Shown here: piece after piece, positions 21,860-33,118 of the stretch
Position numbering within the stretch: the stretch's first letter is position 1
Layout: every line of letters begins with the position of its first letter
Source of the DNA: Symbiodinium natans
Lineage: Eukaryota; Sar; Dinophyceae; Suessiales; Symbiodiniaceae
DNA: 62,500 bases
Assembly (NCBI GenBank): GCA_905221605.1
Contig: CAJNDS010000767.1
Coordinates: 1-62,500 of the forward strand
Reading direction: 5' to 3'
The notes under the pieces: model-generated
What the model was told of the DNA's origin: nothing
What the model saw: the letters and a program-made list of their open reading frames with translations, nothing else
The model's database searches: none
Program-made: the position numbers and the translations under genes

Positions 21860-24503
21860 ACAGTCTGACGCTTGTAATGTTTCACGTGGACCCGAACGGG
21901 CGAAAGCGAAAGCGAAAGCCGAAGGTTGGTGGGAGCAGTTGTTGCGGTCCGCGTTGTCTGAAGCTCCTGCCGTCACTCCCGCACGCGGGGCTCCCCCTCA
22001 TGACGTGCCGCGCGGGGTCGAGCGTGCTACTAGACTTGCCCATGTTGGTGAGCTTGCGGCTGCTCGCCAGGCCCTGGTCGCTGAGCCACGTGCGCCTGCC
22101 TCTGACGAGACGTTCCGGGAGCTGACTGACCCTGCCCGCCGCTTGCCCCAGCCATACAGGCCCATGCCTCCCGACGTTCTGCAGTTTGTGCCTGAAACGC
22201 CGGTTGCGCTAGCTGGGTCTGCGGTCTTTACAAACCTCCGACGGGCCCGCAAAGCTGCTGCGCCCGGGCCGGGCGGTCACACAGCAGAAATCCTGCGCCT
22301 TGTGCTCGATGACGAGGATGCCTCCGGCCTCTTTTGTGAAGTTGCCAACCTACTCGCCCGCGCGCAGGTGCCTGATGCCATTGTTGCTGGACTCGCGATG
22401 GGCCGGTTGGTTGCCATTCGCAAACCCGCCGGTGGCACGCGCGGCCTCGTCGTTGGTGACCTCCTACGCAGGCTCGTTGCGCGCACGCTGGCGCAGCAGC
22501 TTTCGGATGATTTCGAGGCGGCTTGCCATCCGCATCAATATGCTCTCTCCACTCGTGCTGGTGGCGAAGCACTGGCCCACACTTTGCAAGCACGCACGCA
22601 AGCTGATCCCCGCCTCGCGGTCCTGTCCATTGATGTTTCCGCAGCATATGACCTTGTCAGCCGCGAGGCCATGCTTGCGTCCCTGCGCGGTGTCCCGGGT
22701 GCATCTCCCTTTCTGCCGACTCTGGTATGCACGCGAGTCCTGTTATGTGTGGCAAGCCGGCGATCGCTCTTACCGTGTTGCCCAAACGGAGGGGGGGCGA
22801 GCAGGGCGACCCTTGGATGCCTGCCTTGTTCGCCCTCGCGTTGAACCCCGCGCTGCGCGCCCTTCAGGCTGAGTTGCGTGAGGACGAGCAGCTGCTGGCA
22901 TACCTTGATGACATCTACGTTTTGGCACAGCCCGCGCGTATCTCGCACTTGTACCATCGCCTGGAGCATCACTTGTGGTCCCATGCTCGGTTGCTGCCTC
23001 AACGCAGCGAAAGCCCGTGTGTGGTCCGAGGCCGGCATAGCTCCTGAGGGTGTTGCTGCTCTCGCGCCCGGTTCCTGTGTGTGGGTTGGCGATCAAGCTT
23101 TGCCCCCTTCGCAGCAGGGGCTCGTCGCTCTTGGTGTGCCTATCGGGGCGCCGGCCTTCGTTGAGACGCACCTCCAGTCTGTCCTGGCTCGCCAAACTGA
23201 GCTCCTCAGACTCCTCCCCCTGGTCGGGGACACCCAGGTTGCGTGGTTGCTACTGTCCTACTGCGCTGCTCCTCGTGCTCAATACCCTTTGCGCACGCTT
23301 CCGCCACTTAGCACACGCGCCTATGCCGCTGTGCATGACGCCGCAGTCCTCTCCTGCCTTGATGCTCTTCTCTTCGCGGATGCAGCCGCCGGCCTGCCAC
23401 CCACAGCGGCTCTGCGTGCGCAGCTGGCATTGCGTCATGGCGGGCTGGGTCTCCGCAGTGCGGTTCGGCATGCGCCTGCGGCGTTTTGGGCATCCTGGGC
23501 GGATTCCATCAAGGCCATAGCCCTTCGGAGCCGCTCCTTCGCGCAAGCCCTCACCGACTCCCTGCGGACGGATGCTGCGCTGCCTCCAGTCCTCTCGTCC
23601 CTTCGGGAGGCCCACGCTTCGCTCCTCGCTCTCGGCTTTGACCCCCTGCCTGGGCATCTCTGCTGGATGCCGCTGTGCCTGTTGTCGAGGAGGAGGACCC
23701 CGATCTCGATCTCACTCGTGGTTGGCAGCGCTCCGCGTCGCAATCTGTCGATGGCTTCCTACGCCGGGCGGCGGAGCGCGAGCTTGATGGGGCGGCTGTC
23801 GCCCTCCTGGACTCGCAGTCGGGGCCGTTTGCCGCCCGCGTCCTGACGGCGCGGCCGACATCTCCAGAAACCACCCTCGCGTCCCCCCTCTTCCGGGTTC
23901 TCCTGCTGCGCAGACTTCGCCTCCCGCTCCCTTTGACTGCCGGTGCCGCAGTGCCTTCTTCCTGTCCGCGCGGTCCCTGTGCAGTGGCGCCGAAGCCAGG
24001 GTGCAGGCTGCCAAGTCACGGCATGCGGCTGGCGAAGGGCGGGGGCATCTGGAGTCCTGCGTGCCTCGGGGAGGCCCCCTGGAGCGTGCGGCGGCTCGAG
24101 TTTGCAGGGAGGCCGGGGCCACTGTCGCACTCAACGTCCGCGTGCGTGATCTCAACCTCGATGCAGCCCGCCAGGATGAACGGCGGATTGAGGTCATCGC
24201 AAATGGCCTTCCCATTTGGGGCGGCACCCAAGTCGCAGTCGACACAACCCTCGTGTCTCCCCTCACGGCTGCTGGGGCCCCCCGCCGAGAAGGTGGCAGC
24301 GCTGTCGGGGCGGCACTCCGCATCGCGCGCAAAGCGAAGCTCCGCACCTATTCCGAGTTCGCTCGCGCCTCCCGGTGCCGTCTGGCCGTCATCGCAATTG
24401 AGGTTGGTGGGAGATGGAGCCTTGAAGCGGCCCGCTTCGATGGGGAACCCCCAGCCCTCAGCGAGCTCCTTGCTGATTGATGTGGGCCCCGGGGGAAAAA
24501 AAA
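21860..24503 (+). pseudogene. 5'-truncated, frameshifted RING-LINE relative
   Basis: The copy begins mid-protein with WWEQLLRSALSEAP and ERATRLAHVGELAAARQAL. It then carries LRRARKAAAPGPGGHTAEIL, motif A (LSIDVSAAYDLVSREA), EQGDPWMPALFALAL, the catalytic YLDDIYVL (near 22900-22923), VALGVPIGAPAFV, and the endonuclease (RRIEVIANGLPIWGG, VDTTLVSPLTA, AIEVGGRWSLEAARF). The frame changes at roughly 22712, 22780, 22995, 23665 and 23945, so it cannot make one protein. It ends with a stop at 24480 and a short A-run (24494-24503). It lacks the RING half, as expected from incomplete reverse transcription. Its sequence differs enough from the intact element to be a separate subfamily. Confidence 0.85.
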
Positions 24504-25441
24504 AACCATTCTCCTCCTGCGAAAAAAAGCACAACCGCTGGCGCCATCCAGGCCATGGCACAAGAACGGAGGGACACGCCAGTTTACCTGACCGGATGTT
24601 TCTGGCAAGGCCGATGGAAGCACTTCGTCCCAAAGATCTTTGTTGTTATTGATTCTACGGTTCTACGTAGTAATCTCCGAGCGCAGTAGACCATTCATCT
24701 GCATCCAGCCTAACGCTTTGCCCAAGGACGTCTAACAACAAGTTCTTGCCAGGAACTAACGCATTCGTCAAGTGTCGCTTCTGGTCACTCACACGAGATA
24801 GGGGAGCTCTCCCCAAGGCTTCCCGTGTTTCTGCGATTGCCGACCGAATCTGGGTGGACAGGCAGCGAACCCGGTCAAAACTGCCATGGCAAACCAATAA
24901 TCATCTGGAAATTAGCAAATCCTGACTGAAATCCTTGAGATTCCAAGTGCGGCGCCGACAACAATCATACAATCAAGAGTTCCCCCATCCCTAGTTTGCG
25001 TCGGGACAGGTCTCTCAACAAAAGCTACGTTGCGCAAAGGACAAATTCTTTGCCCCCCTCCACCCCTACGACGACGATGACCTTACAGGTGGACAAAAGG
25101 TGCGACTGCACATGAAGCGCCGCTATCATGTCAGTGCAAAGGGAACGGCAAGGGGGTTGGGGGGGGCGATTCACACTCACTCACACTCACACTCACACTC
25201 ACACTCACACTCACACTCACACTCACACTCACACTCACACTCACACTCACACTCACACTCACACTCACACTCACACTCACACTCACACTCACACTCACAC
25301 TCACACTCACACATGTGTACGTACACGTACACGTGCACGTGCACATGCACTTACAGGTGGCCGCATGTGCTATTGGGATTCTCACGCAAGTTTGACGGCG
25401 CAGTTCGTGGGCTCCGGCACGTCCAGAACTGTTTGCAAGCC
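24504..25441. other. Spacer without a supportable gene
   Basis: No coding signal was recognised. It holds the hexamer microsatellite listed separately, and a short alternating TGTACGTACACGTACACGTG-type stretch at 25313-25350 that can form hairpins. Confidence 0.5.
25170..25312 (+). repeat. (CACTCA)n hexamer microsatellite
   Basis: About 24 near-perfect copies of the hexamer CACTCA / ACTCAC. In one + frame it reads as a His-Ser repeat and is open into the gene downstream, but it lies upstream of the probable start and is most likely not translated. Confidence 0.95.
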
Positions 25442-26869
25442 ATGGCACTGGCTGAGCTGCGGGGCACGCGCATGCAATGCAGTTTGCCCGCGCGCGGTTC
25501 AGGTGATTGGACTGCAGAACGCTGTCGAAATGCGAAAGGATTGTTCAACCAACAACGCCTCAATAACATCACGGGTGCGTGCTGCATATTGGTTGGGGCA
25601 CGGGTAGCATCGACACGGACATTGTGCATCAGTCGAGCCGCTAAGGCGAAGACCAAAAAGAAGTCACAATCCAAAAAGTTTGGACCGAAAAAGTTGAAGA
25701 GTGGCTATTGGCAAGAAGACTTGGACGTTGATGATGATATTGATGTTTTCGAATGGTTCAATGCAGAGGAGCTCCTGGCAGATCCACCTGCCAAGGTTAT
25801 TAACCTTCAAGAAGTGGCAAAATACACCATACGCCCAGATAGTCCTCCAGAAGAGTTTGATGCTCCGGACTATCGGCCACCACCGCCTGGATTACAACTT
25901 GCAAAGGGGCTGAAGGATCCGCCCCAAGTCGATCAAGGCATTGAGCGCTCCTTCACGGCGGACATGCGCGATGAGCTTGGGCAATTTGCCAAGGACGGCT
26001 TTGAGCTTGAGAACGCCGATGTGGTGATCAGCTTCCCTGCCTTGCGAACACTCCTAGCATTCGTGGATGGGACACTTACAGAAGACATGCGCGCCAAAGG
26101 ATTGAACAACCGACGTGGGAGCCAAGCTGAACGCATAGACCTTTGTCGAGTAGGGCGGTTGCCTGATGCGCCAGCTTCAATTTTCATTGGAACAGTGTGG
26201 AATTGGGTGCCTGAGAATGCAACTGCAGGCACCGCAAATTTCAACAAACGCTCTTATGATGTAAATTTTGAGCAGGTGGTGTCAGGAAAGGAAACCGTTA
26301 CGGGTCCGTTTTTTGTGCGTGAACTGGACGACCCCGTGCACTACAGAGTTGTAGAGTATCAAGCCGGAGATCTCAGACTCCTGGTCCGCGTGCCCATCGC
26401 ATGCACCATGCCGCGAATGGATGATGAGGCCATGCCGAACCCTGGCATGGGTGTCGAATGTTCCACCGCCAACGAGCGTGATGCTGGTGAGGTTTGGGGC
26501 CACACGTTGAGCTCCAAGTTTGCAGAGATGCAGCTCGGCAACATTGGCATGCTGGCGCGGGGGGTTGTTGACAAGGGCACCATCGTGGAGCTGCAGGAGC
26601 TGACTCAAGACGATCTCAAGCTTGACAGGCCAGGCCTGGCGGAGGAGACAGAAGCCTTGATGGGCAGGCTAGTGGGTTTGCTCAAGCGGGTCAAAGAAGT
26701 AGCAGATTGTCCAGGTTGCTGTGGCCGAGTCTTATACCTCCAGTACTGCGATGCAGAGCTCCGCCTCATATCACCTTGGTCGGATGAGGACCTGGAGATG
26801 TTAGAAAGCTTTCCAGATGTCAGCGACCGTGAAGTGGAGCAGATGTTGTTTGGTGAGGTAGCTGGTTGA
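25442..26869 (+). CDS. Unrecognised intronless protein with acidic N-terminal region
   Basis: A continuous + frame with strong coding character ends at 26869. An in-frame ATG at 25442 is a sensible start. The frame is open further upstream, but only through the His-Ser microsatellite. A basic Lys/Ser patch (AKAKTKKKSQSKKFGPKK) is followed by an acidic stretch (DLDVDDDIDVFEW), a Pro-rich linker and a folded region of about 330 residues. That region contains FIGTVWNWVPENA, HYRVVEYQAGDLRLLVRVP and CPGCCGRVLYLQYCDAELRL. The phrase YRVVEYQAGDLRLLVRV resembles a strand seen in some fungal hypothetical proteins (R.I.Y.FG...LVRFE), but this is from memory and no function follows from it. No intron is visible in the conserved part. 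The next gene (27168) lies 300 nt downstream in the same direction. Confidence 0.7.
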   Translation: MALAELRGTRMQCSLPARGSGDWTAERCRNAKGLFNQQRLNNITGACCILVGARVASTRTLCISRAAKAKTKKKSQSKKFGPKKLKSGYWQEDLDVDDDIDVFEWFNAEELLADPPAKVINLQEVAKYTIRPDSPPEEFDAPDYRPPPPGLQLAKGLKDPPQVDQGIERSFTADMRDELGQFAKDGFELENADVVISFPALRTLLAFVDGTLTEDMRAKGLNNRRGSQAERIDLCRVGRLPDAPASIFIGTVWNWVPENATAGTANFNKRSYDVNFEQVVSGKETVTGPFFVRELDDPVHYRVVEYQAGDLRLLVRVPIACTMPRMDDEAMPNPGMGVECSTANERDAGEVWGHTLSSKFAEMQLGNIGMLARGVVDKGTIVELQELTQDDLKLDRPGLAEETEALMGRLVGLLKRVKEVADCPGCCGRVLYLQYCDAELRLISPWSDEDLEMLESFPDVSDREVEQMLFGEVAG

Positions 26870-27017
26870 CACTCAGGCTGCGACAGCGTGTTGCGCCCAA
26901 CCCTGGCCAAAACAGAGCATGTAATTGTTGCTAGGCTCCATCCATTGGCTCTGCAGGACGTCTTGTTTGCACAGTGGCTTTGCTGAGTCGTTGGCATCAT
27001 GCGCTTGCACCGGTGAC

Positions 27018-27037
27018 GTGATTATTTTCGGCTCAAG
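27018..27037 (+). other. Possible decayed DinoSL relict upstream of the MORN gene
   Basis: The string GTGATTATTTTCGGCTCAAG matches the 3' part of DinoSL (GTAGCCATTTTGGCTCAAG) except for four transitions and one inserted C. It is followed by a probable untranslated leader of 130 nt and then an intronless gene, which is the setting in which relict leaders mark retroposed mRNAs. The match could be chance. Confidence 0.4.
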
Positions 27038-27167
27038 CGGCAGCTACGTCTTTGTTCCATTGCTTTCTGATGCCGGAATACGTCGTGCAGAGCAAGTCCG
27101 TCATCCTTTAACAAGTTGATCGTTGCTTGCATAATACCGTTCTAGCTCTCTCTGTACTGTTCCAAAC

Positions 27168-28145
27168 ATGGATGACACGCGGCGGACCGTGTTTTCTGGA
27201 AGCGCCTTCACCGCAGCTCAAACGTTTGTAGCTGGAGTGAGTAGGCAGAAGAAGCGAGAACTCGCATCCGATCTCGGACGAAAGGAGTTTGGCTTCTCAC
27301 ACGAAGAATTTGAAGACGAGTCGGGGTTCTATGAAGGAACTTTCAAGCTCAAGACTCGGAATGGTTGCGGCGTGCTCGTGGAAAACAACTCAGGCAACAC
27401 ATACCATGGCCAGTTCTTAAACGATAGGAAGCACAAGCACGGCTTACAAATTTGGGGAGACCAGTCTTCTTACGACGGCCAGTGGGAGCTTGGATCCAAA
27501 CATGGTCAGGGCATTTTCCAATCAGAGACCAGCAAGTATGATGGAAAATGGGCTGACGGCCTAAGACATGGTTTTGGCAAACAGGTTTATGCGAACGGTG
27601 AAGAGTTCGAAGGCGTGTGGTGGAAGGGCCAGTGTAGCGGGCCAGGCGTGTACTACCACAACGACGGCTCCGAGTACCATGGTGGTTGGGCTGCAGGGAA
27701 ACGACATGGGGCCGGCATGTACTTCGGATCTAGAAGCCAAAAGGAACACCACGTATATGAGCAAGGTGTGCTTGTTCAACGGAAAGTACTTGAGCCAGGG
27801 TCCAAGCCACCACGAGGCCAACGTGCAGGACAGCCGATGCATTGTGACAAGCTTTTGGCAATGCAGAATCGGTTGGACATACTGAGGGACACGCTTTTTG
27901 ATGCTGCTCCACATGATGGCCACCTTTCCGTGAAGGATTCAACCATACTTGATCTGTCCGCCCCATCCATCCGACGTCAGATCGCAGCTGCCACTGTCGC
28001 AGAGATTAAGCGTGGGATGGTGAACTTGGAGGACAGCCTGTCGGTGCAAGAGATTTCAGTGTGCGAATCTGCTCAAGATGACAAAGATTTGTGCTATGCT
28101 CTTGTTGGGACCAGCTTGCCCAACATGATCCAGCAGGATGAGTAG
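27168..28145 (+). CDS. MORN-repeat protein, single exon
   Basis: A 325-codon uninterrupted frame from ATG 27168 to the stop at 28145. Residues about 50-200 hold six to seven MORN repeats: FYEGTFKLKTRNGCGVLV, YHGQFLNDRKHKHGLQIW, YDGQWELGSKHGQGIF, YDGKWADGLRHGFGKQVY, FEGVWWKGQCSGPGVYY and YHGGWAAGKRHGAGMYF. The C-terminal 120 residues have no recognised fold. MORN repeats are 14-23 residue hairpins that bind lipids or partner proteins, and in alveolates they often occur in cortical and flagellar scaffold proteins; the specific role here is unknown. The absence of introns contrasts with the other genes of the window and, with the DinoSL-like string upstream, fits an origin by retroposition. Confidence 0.9.
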   Translation: MDDTRRTVFSGSAFTAAQTFVAGVSRQKKRELASDLGRKEFGFSHEEFEDESGFYEGTFKLKTRNGCGVLVENNSGNTYHGQFLNDRKHKHGLQIWGDQSSYDGQWELGSKHGQGIFQSETSKYDGKWADGLRHGFGKQVYANGEEFEGVWWKGQCSGPGVYYHNDGSEYHGGWAAGKRHGAGMYFGSRSQKEHHVYEQGVLVQRKVLEPGSKPPRGQRAGQPMHCDKLLAMQNRLDILRDTLFDAAPHDGHLSVKDSTILDLSAPSIRRQIAAATVAEIKRGMVNLEDSLSVQEISVCESAQDDKDLCYALVGTSLPNMIQQDE

Positions 28146-29570
28146 ACGGATGTTGGTTGATGGCTAGGTGCCTGCATCGTGCGCGTGATGATCGCGCATC
28201 GCGCAGTTTCACTCTGATCCCTTAGTTGCCACCAAGAGCGCTTGTTCCGAAGGTACGGGACGCATCTGCCACGTTCATGTTGCAAGACGCAGCATCGCAG
28301 AATAGGTGAGTGGCCGAGAGAATGTACGGCAGAAAAATCGCCGTAAATGGTGGACCCACGCATGAAATGAAAGAGGATCGTGGACCCCTGAAAGCCAGAG
28401 CCCTCTTTTTGTAAGAGGGCCACTATCTGCCGCGCAGAGGTTGATCAAGAATGATGTGAGTTCTTGCCCTGCTAAAGGGCCTGTGAGTCGAAACCCAAGT
28501 TGAGCGGAAGCAGTTTGATGCCACACGATGCCACATATAGCCATGTGACTGAACACGGCGAAGCTGTATTGTGCCGCATTAGTCATGTCAGTCACTTGTT
28601 ATTCACAGCCGGGGCTGGCTCAAACCAATGGCCCCTGCCACTGCAGAGCTAACTTAAGCTCGTGAGTCTGAATGAGCCTCGCTTCGAAGCAGCGTGACAA
28701 TTTCCCGATCAGATTTCCTATTTTAGAGTTGCCACGTGAGGAAGCTGGTTGCGATATGGGCTTCAAGGTGGCTATTCCTTTGCACAGCAGCTCTAACTGC
28801 AAGCAGCATGGCTTCGCAGCGGTTCTCTGTCACAGATGTCTGTTTTAATTGACCTATTGGCAAGAACCCCAAAATTTGCTGCTGATGTTGCGCATGTTAC
28901 CGCTGCAGGCTCTGAGCGCGACAGCTGCGTGGAAAGTTCGCCACGAAGCCCGTGACAACTTCAGTGCCTCGACTGGAAAAGGATGAATGCATCCTTGATT
29001 AAGTCAGGGATGGTGTGCCAACATGAACCAAGCGGTGCACATGAGGTGGATCTTTGGGAGTGCCTTGACGAGCAAGCTGAAGCCAATGCTTGCCGTGTTT
29101 GCAGCTTCTGACTTCGTTAGGTGTAAGAGATGGCCGAAACATGCTCACGCATAGTCGGGCCAGTGTGATCAACACAAAGACATGTTGGCAGCGAGCCTTA
29201 CCAAGCCTACCAGAACGACGACAGAGAGAGAGATGGCAAGCATGAACCTGCAAGATACTGTTTCAAGTCGAAGATTTGTTGTATCGCGGTGCGAGGATAA
29301 CCCTTCTTGCCAGCGTCATGTCTGCGGCCGGGAACTTGGCAAATCTTGGCAGCACGGTAGGCTGCTAGACTGCTAGGATTCGCGTGAATGGACCCGCTAA
29401 ATTTTGCAGAAACCATGGTTCCATGATTTGGAGCAGGTCAAGGCTGGGCCCCGAAGCCCGATCACCACAAAAGACGCGGAAACACTGATGCGGCGTGCTG
29501 TGACAAGCCAGGTGCTTAGTGTTTCGAGTCTGTGAGTTCAGGCATGTGCCACCAATTGTCTGCTGCACCT
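28146..29570. other. Intergenic stretch, nothing recognised
   Basis: Only short ORFs on both strands without motifs, and no repeat of note. Confidence 0.5.
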
Positions 29571-29574
29571 CAAC

Positions 29575-32500
29575 ATGATGAGGACATGCGCTCTGTGGAC
29601 ATGCACTAATGGATATGCGGCCAACGCTGCATATGCAACGAACGCAGCCCGGCGAAAGTTTATGTATCTCTTCTGGCTGGCGAGAACATGCCATGAGCTT
29701 GCGTTCGGTCCATGGCACGCCCATGCAGGTCTACCAGAGCAACGACATGTGCTGCGACGAGACCTGCGCGCACGTGCCATGCAACCAGGGCTACAAGAAC
29801 AGGGGGGCCTCGGTGCACGCTATATCGCAAGATGCATGCTGTGCTGCTTGTCCGCGCTGTGATCGTGCGGAAGTTGCAACTGAATGGGCACCCGAACGGA
29901 ATCGATACTTAGCCTGCATGTGGCATATCAGGAAGTGACTTGTGAGCTCTTCAGCTGCCCTGGCAACTGGAGCCAAAAGCCGGGACCTGCAAGGACAGAG
30001 TTATGGTTGACCAATTTCGAGAGGCTGTGAAAGGCTGATGCTGACTAGATTGCTGCCAGGGTTGGAAACGACCTGAAGACCTGTTGCACTCCACATTGCG
30101 CTTTGTTCAACTGCGAAGCACGTTCCTTGGCCACAGCTTGGGTTATATAGCCTATGTTATAGCTTATGTTAGCCTTCTGTATATTTCTGCACTGGCCTTT
30201 CCATGCTGTACTTTCTTGGCTGCCCCGCTGCAAGTTGGATGGGAACCCGACCTGGCAGCTTCTGGCCGAATCGGAAGTAGCAAGGCGGAGTGCTGCAAGA
30301 AGGCCTGCTTTCCAAAGCCCTCGCTGTGCTCCCTGATCTCCCCGTGGCACATGGGGTCGCTTTTTTAGTGCAGCTGCACCCTTAAAACGCATGCCCATGG
30401 CATTATTATCACAACGCGCTTTGCCAAGACGTGTTCTTCATGGACCTGCCCGGCTGGATATGCTGTACCTGCGAGCAAGCTACACCTAGAGTTGCCCAGC
30501 GACGAGAAATGCTGTGAGCAGAGATACTGCTCGGCATTCAGCTGCCTTTTGGCTTATCCATGAGGGCGTTGTTGCATAAGAGTTGTTTGCGCTTGAGAGG
30601 GCTTCCCCAAGCCTTGAAACAAAAGAAGAAGGCAGAGAGAGTGAGTGAGTCAGAAAGAAATGAAGAGTTAGTTAGTGAGCGAGTGCGCGTGTGCGCGTGT
30701 GCGTGTGCGTGTGCGCGTGTGCTTGTTCACGTTTGCGCTTGCGTTTGTGTTTGCGTTTGCCCTGCCCCCCCCCCCCCCCCACACTCCGTGCAATCGTACC
30801 TACGCTGTTCGCCAAAAATGTCGTGCCTCTATTCCCTTGATTCCCTTGATGCTTCTTCAACATGTTACATATCAGAGTGAAGCAGGTATGTAATCGCAGG
30901 TTCATCTGTTGGCACGTCCGTGAATGCAGTTCTTTTCCAGAATGACAATGGCATGGGCGTGTGCGCATTGATGGCACATTACTGACCTGGGGCAATGCAT
31001 GGGTTGACTTGAGGTGACGGCGGTTGGAACCGCAACGACACCGCAAGAGACCAAATAGGTCAATCGAAGGAGGAGTGCTGCATTGCGACCTGTGCTGTTT
31101 ACCGGTGCGATGCTTCCGATGGCTGGGCAACATCAGCTTCTAAGAGCCACCTGGTTGGGAATGATGCCCAAACATGCTGTGAGCCAGCTTGCAACAGTCA
31201 CACCTGCAGCAAGAATTGGGTGCCAAACAAGCTTGTCCGTGACAAGCCCGGGCAAACGGACGAACTTTGTTGCACGAAGTCATGCAGTTTGCATGAATGC
31301 CGTGAATCTATGGGATGGAAGACGAATGAGCAAGCTGCGGCACTGCCAGCGGACAGTGATGCGACTTGCTGCCTGTCAATGTGCAGCAGATATTCCTGCA
31401 GTTCTGGGTGGATTACAAACCCAGACAATTCCGACAAGGAGCACGCTGACAGCATGATTGACAGCATGTGGAGGGATGGGCCTTGCAGCATTTGAAGCTG
31501 TGCAACAAGCATCAAAAAGCCCAAATTTCATGTGTGCTTCCAGGAGGGCAGCAGCGATGACTTGTGTTGCACGAAGACTTGCCGGGCTTTCCAGTGCGAT
31601 TCTGGATTGGGATGGCTGCAGGACTGCGGGAAAGACACGAGCGTTGATCTCTAAAGGTCCCCGTGTGGCATTTAGTAGGCAGTGACCCACACGGCATTAA
31701 GATATGCCTCCGCGAAAGATCTGCGTTGGGATTGCGAAAGTAGTTTTTTCGCGAAAGTTCTTACGAAACCCAGGTCTTGTGCTATGTTGCCAGCAGCTTC
31801 CAGGCTTTCAGTTTCCAGCTAGACTGCCCGGATGGCTCCGAAATACTCGTAGAGCCAAGGGCTGGATACTTGGCGAAAGTTCCGCGTAAGTTCCTCGTAG
31901 CCCCGCGTAACTCGAGGTAGCCATTTCAAGGGCAGCGCTCGCTGAGGTGCGTGTTGGCTGTTATTGGGATTCATATCTCTGAAATAGTGAAACAGTGAAA
32001 CCAATCCATTACCAAAGGGATTAGAAGGCCTTGTATGGTTCTGGACTTGAACCCTAAGTTTAGAACCCTGGACCCTAAACCTCAAACATCAACCCTTAAC
32101 GCTCAAATTTGGCTTGTTGAAGCTTAGGGATCTAAGACCTTGATCTGGGCTAATAGCATAAACCTGCACCGTGATGGGTCCGCGAAAGTTTTGCGAACTT
32201 TAAATTTTTTCGCGAAGACGGTCCTTTCGGGATGAAAGAATTTTGAAAGCAGCTCACATGTAGAGACTGCATTGTAGCATGGAGCCGTCCTTCGGCTGTC
32301 GAGAAAAGGCTCATTGTTGTTCGACACCACTGAGCCCACAAGCATTACAAGTTCTCACAGTGAGGCGCATGGCTTGGGATGCCCCTTGTTTGGCGAGGGG
32401 GAATGGGTCGTCCAAATCCGCCGTAGCACAGCTCAGTCATGCTCAGTCTATTGGATACCCGGGGGCCAGGAAGGTATGCTTGTTATTCGCGCTGGAGCAT

Positions 32501-33079
32501 GTTTGGGACCCGTAATGACCGCCCTAACACATCCTCGTAACCGATCAAACGCAACCGTCAGGAAAGAGGAGGAGAGTAACCCCTTTGCTGCCCTCGGATC
32601 TTGTGCATCTTTGTTGGCCTGCGAGAAACTGAAGCTATTCATGCTCCAGGGTGCTTTCGACGGCATGCAAAGTTCGAATGCTTGCACGTGTCTATTTCGC
32701 GGCGCAAGGCATGATAGTGCATGCGACAAGGGACTTTGCCGCTGCGCAACAATGTAACTAGCGCCGGACCTGCACCTAATGGTGCAAATCTTGCCCCAAA
32801 TGTCGCCTGGCAGGACCCTGCGGCTTTGGATAAGGTGGGCAGCAACGTTTCGAGCTGCTGTATTCCCTCATGCAGTCAGCACCACTGCAGTGAAGGCCGG
32901 ACCCATGCCCCAAGGTCGTGCAACTCATCCAAGTCCACGAGTAAAGCTAGGCTAGCAGGCATGGAGTTCGAAGGCTAAACAGGCATGTAGGAATGGCTCA
33001 CAGTGCAGCAAAAAAAGTTGGCAGAACCGCAGATATGCTGTTTTCTAGTGTCCCTGAACTCTGAAAGCTCAGATTACAG

Positions 33080-33118
<39 letters not shown>

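Noticed and set aside
31914-31931. GGTAGCCATTTCAAGGG, similar to DinoSL
   Set aside because: It lacks the TGGCT block in the middle and does not sit at the edge of any gene or element, so chance is the better explanation.
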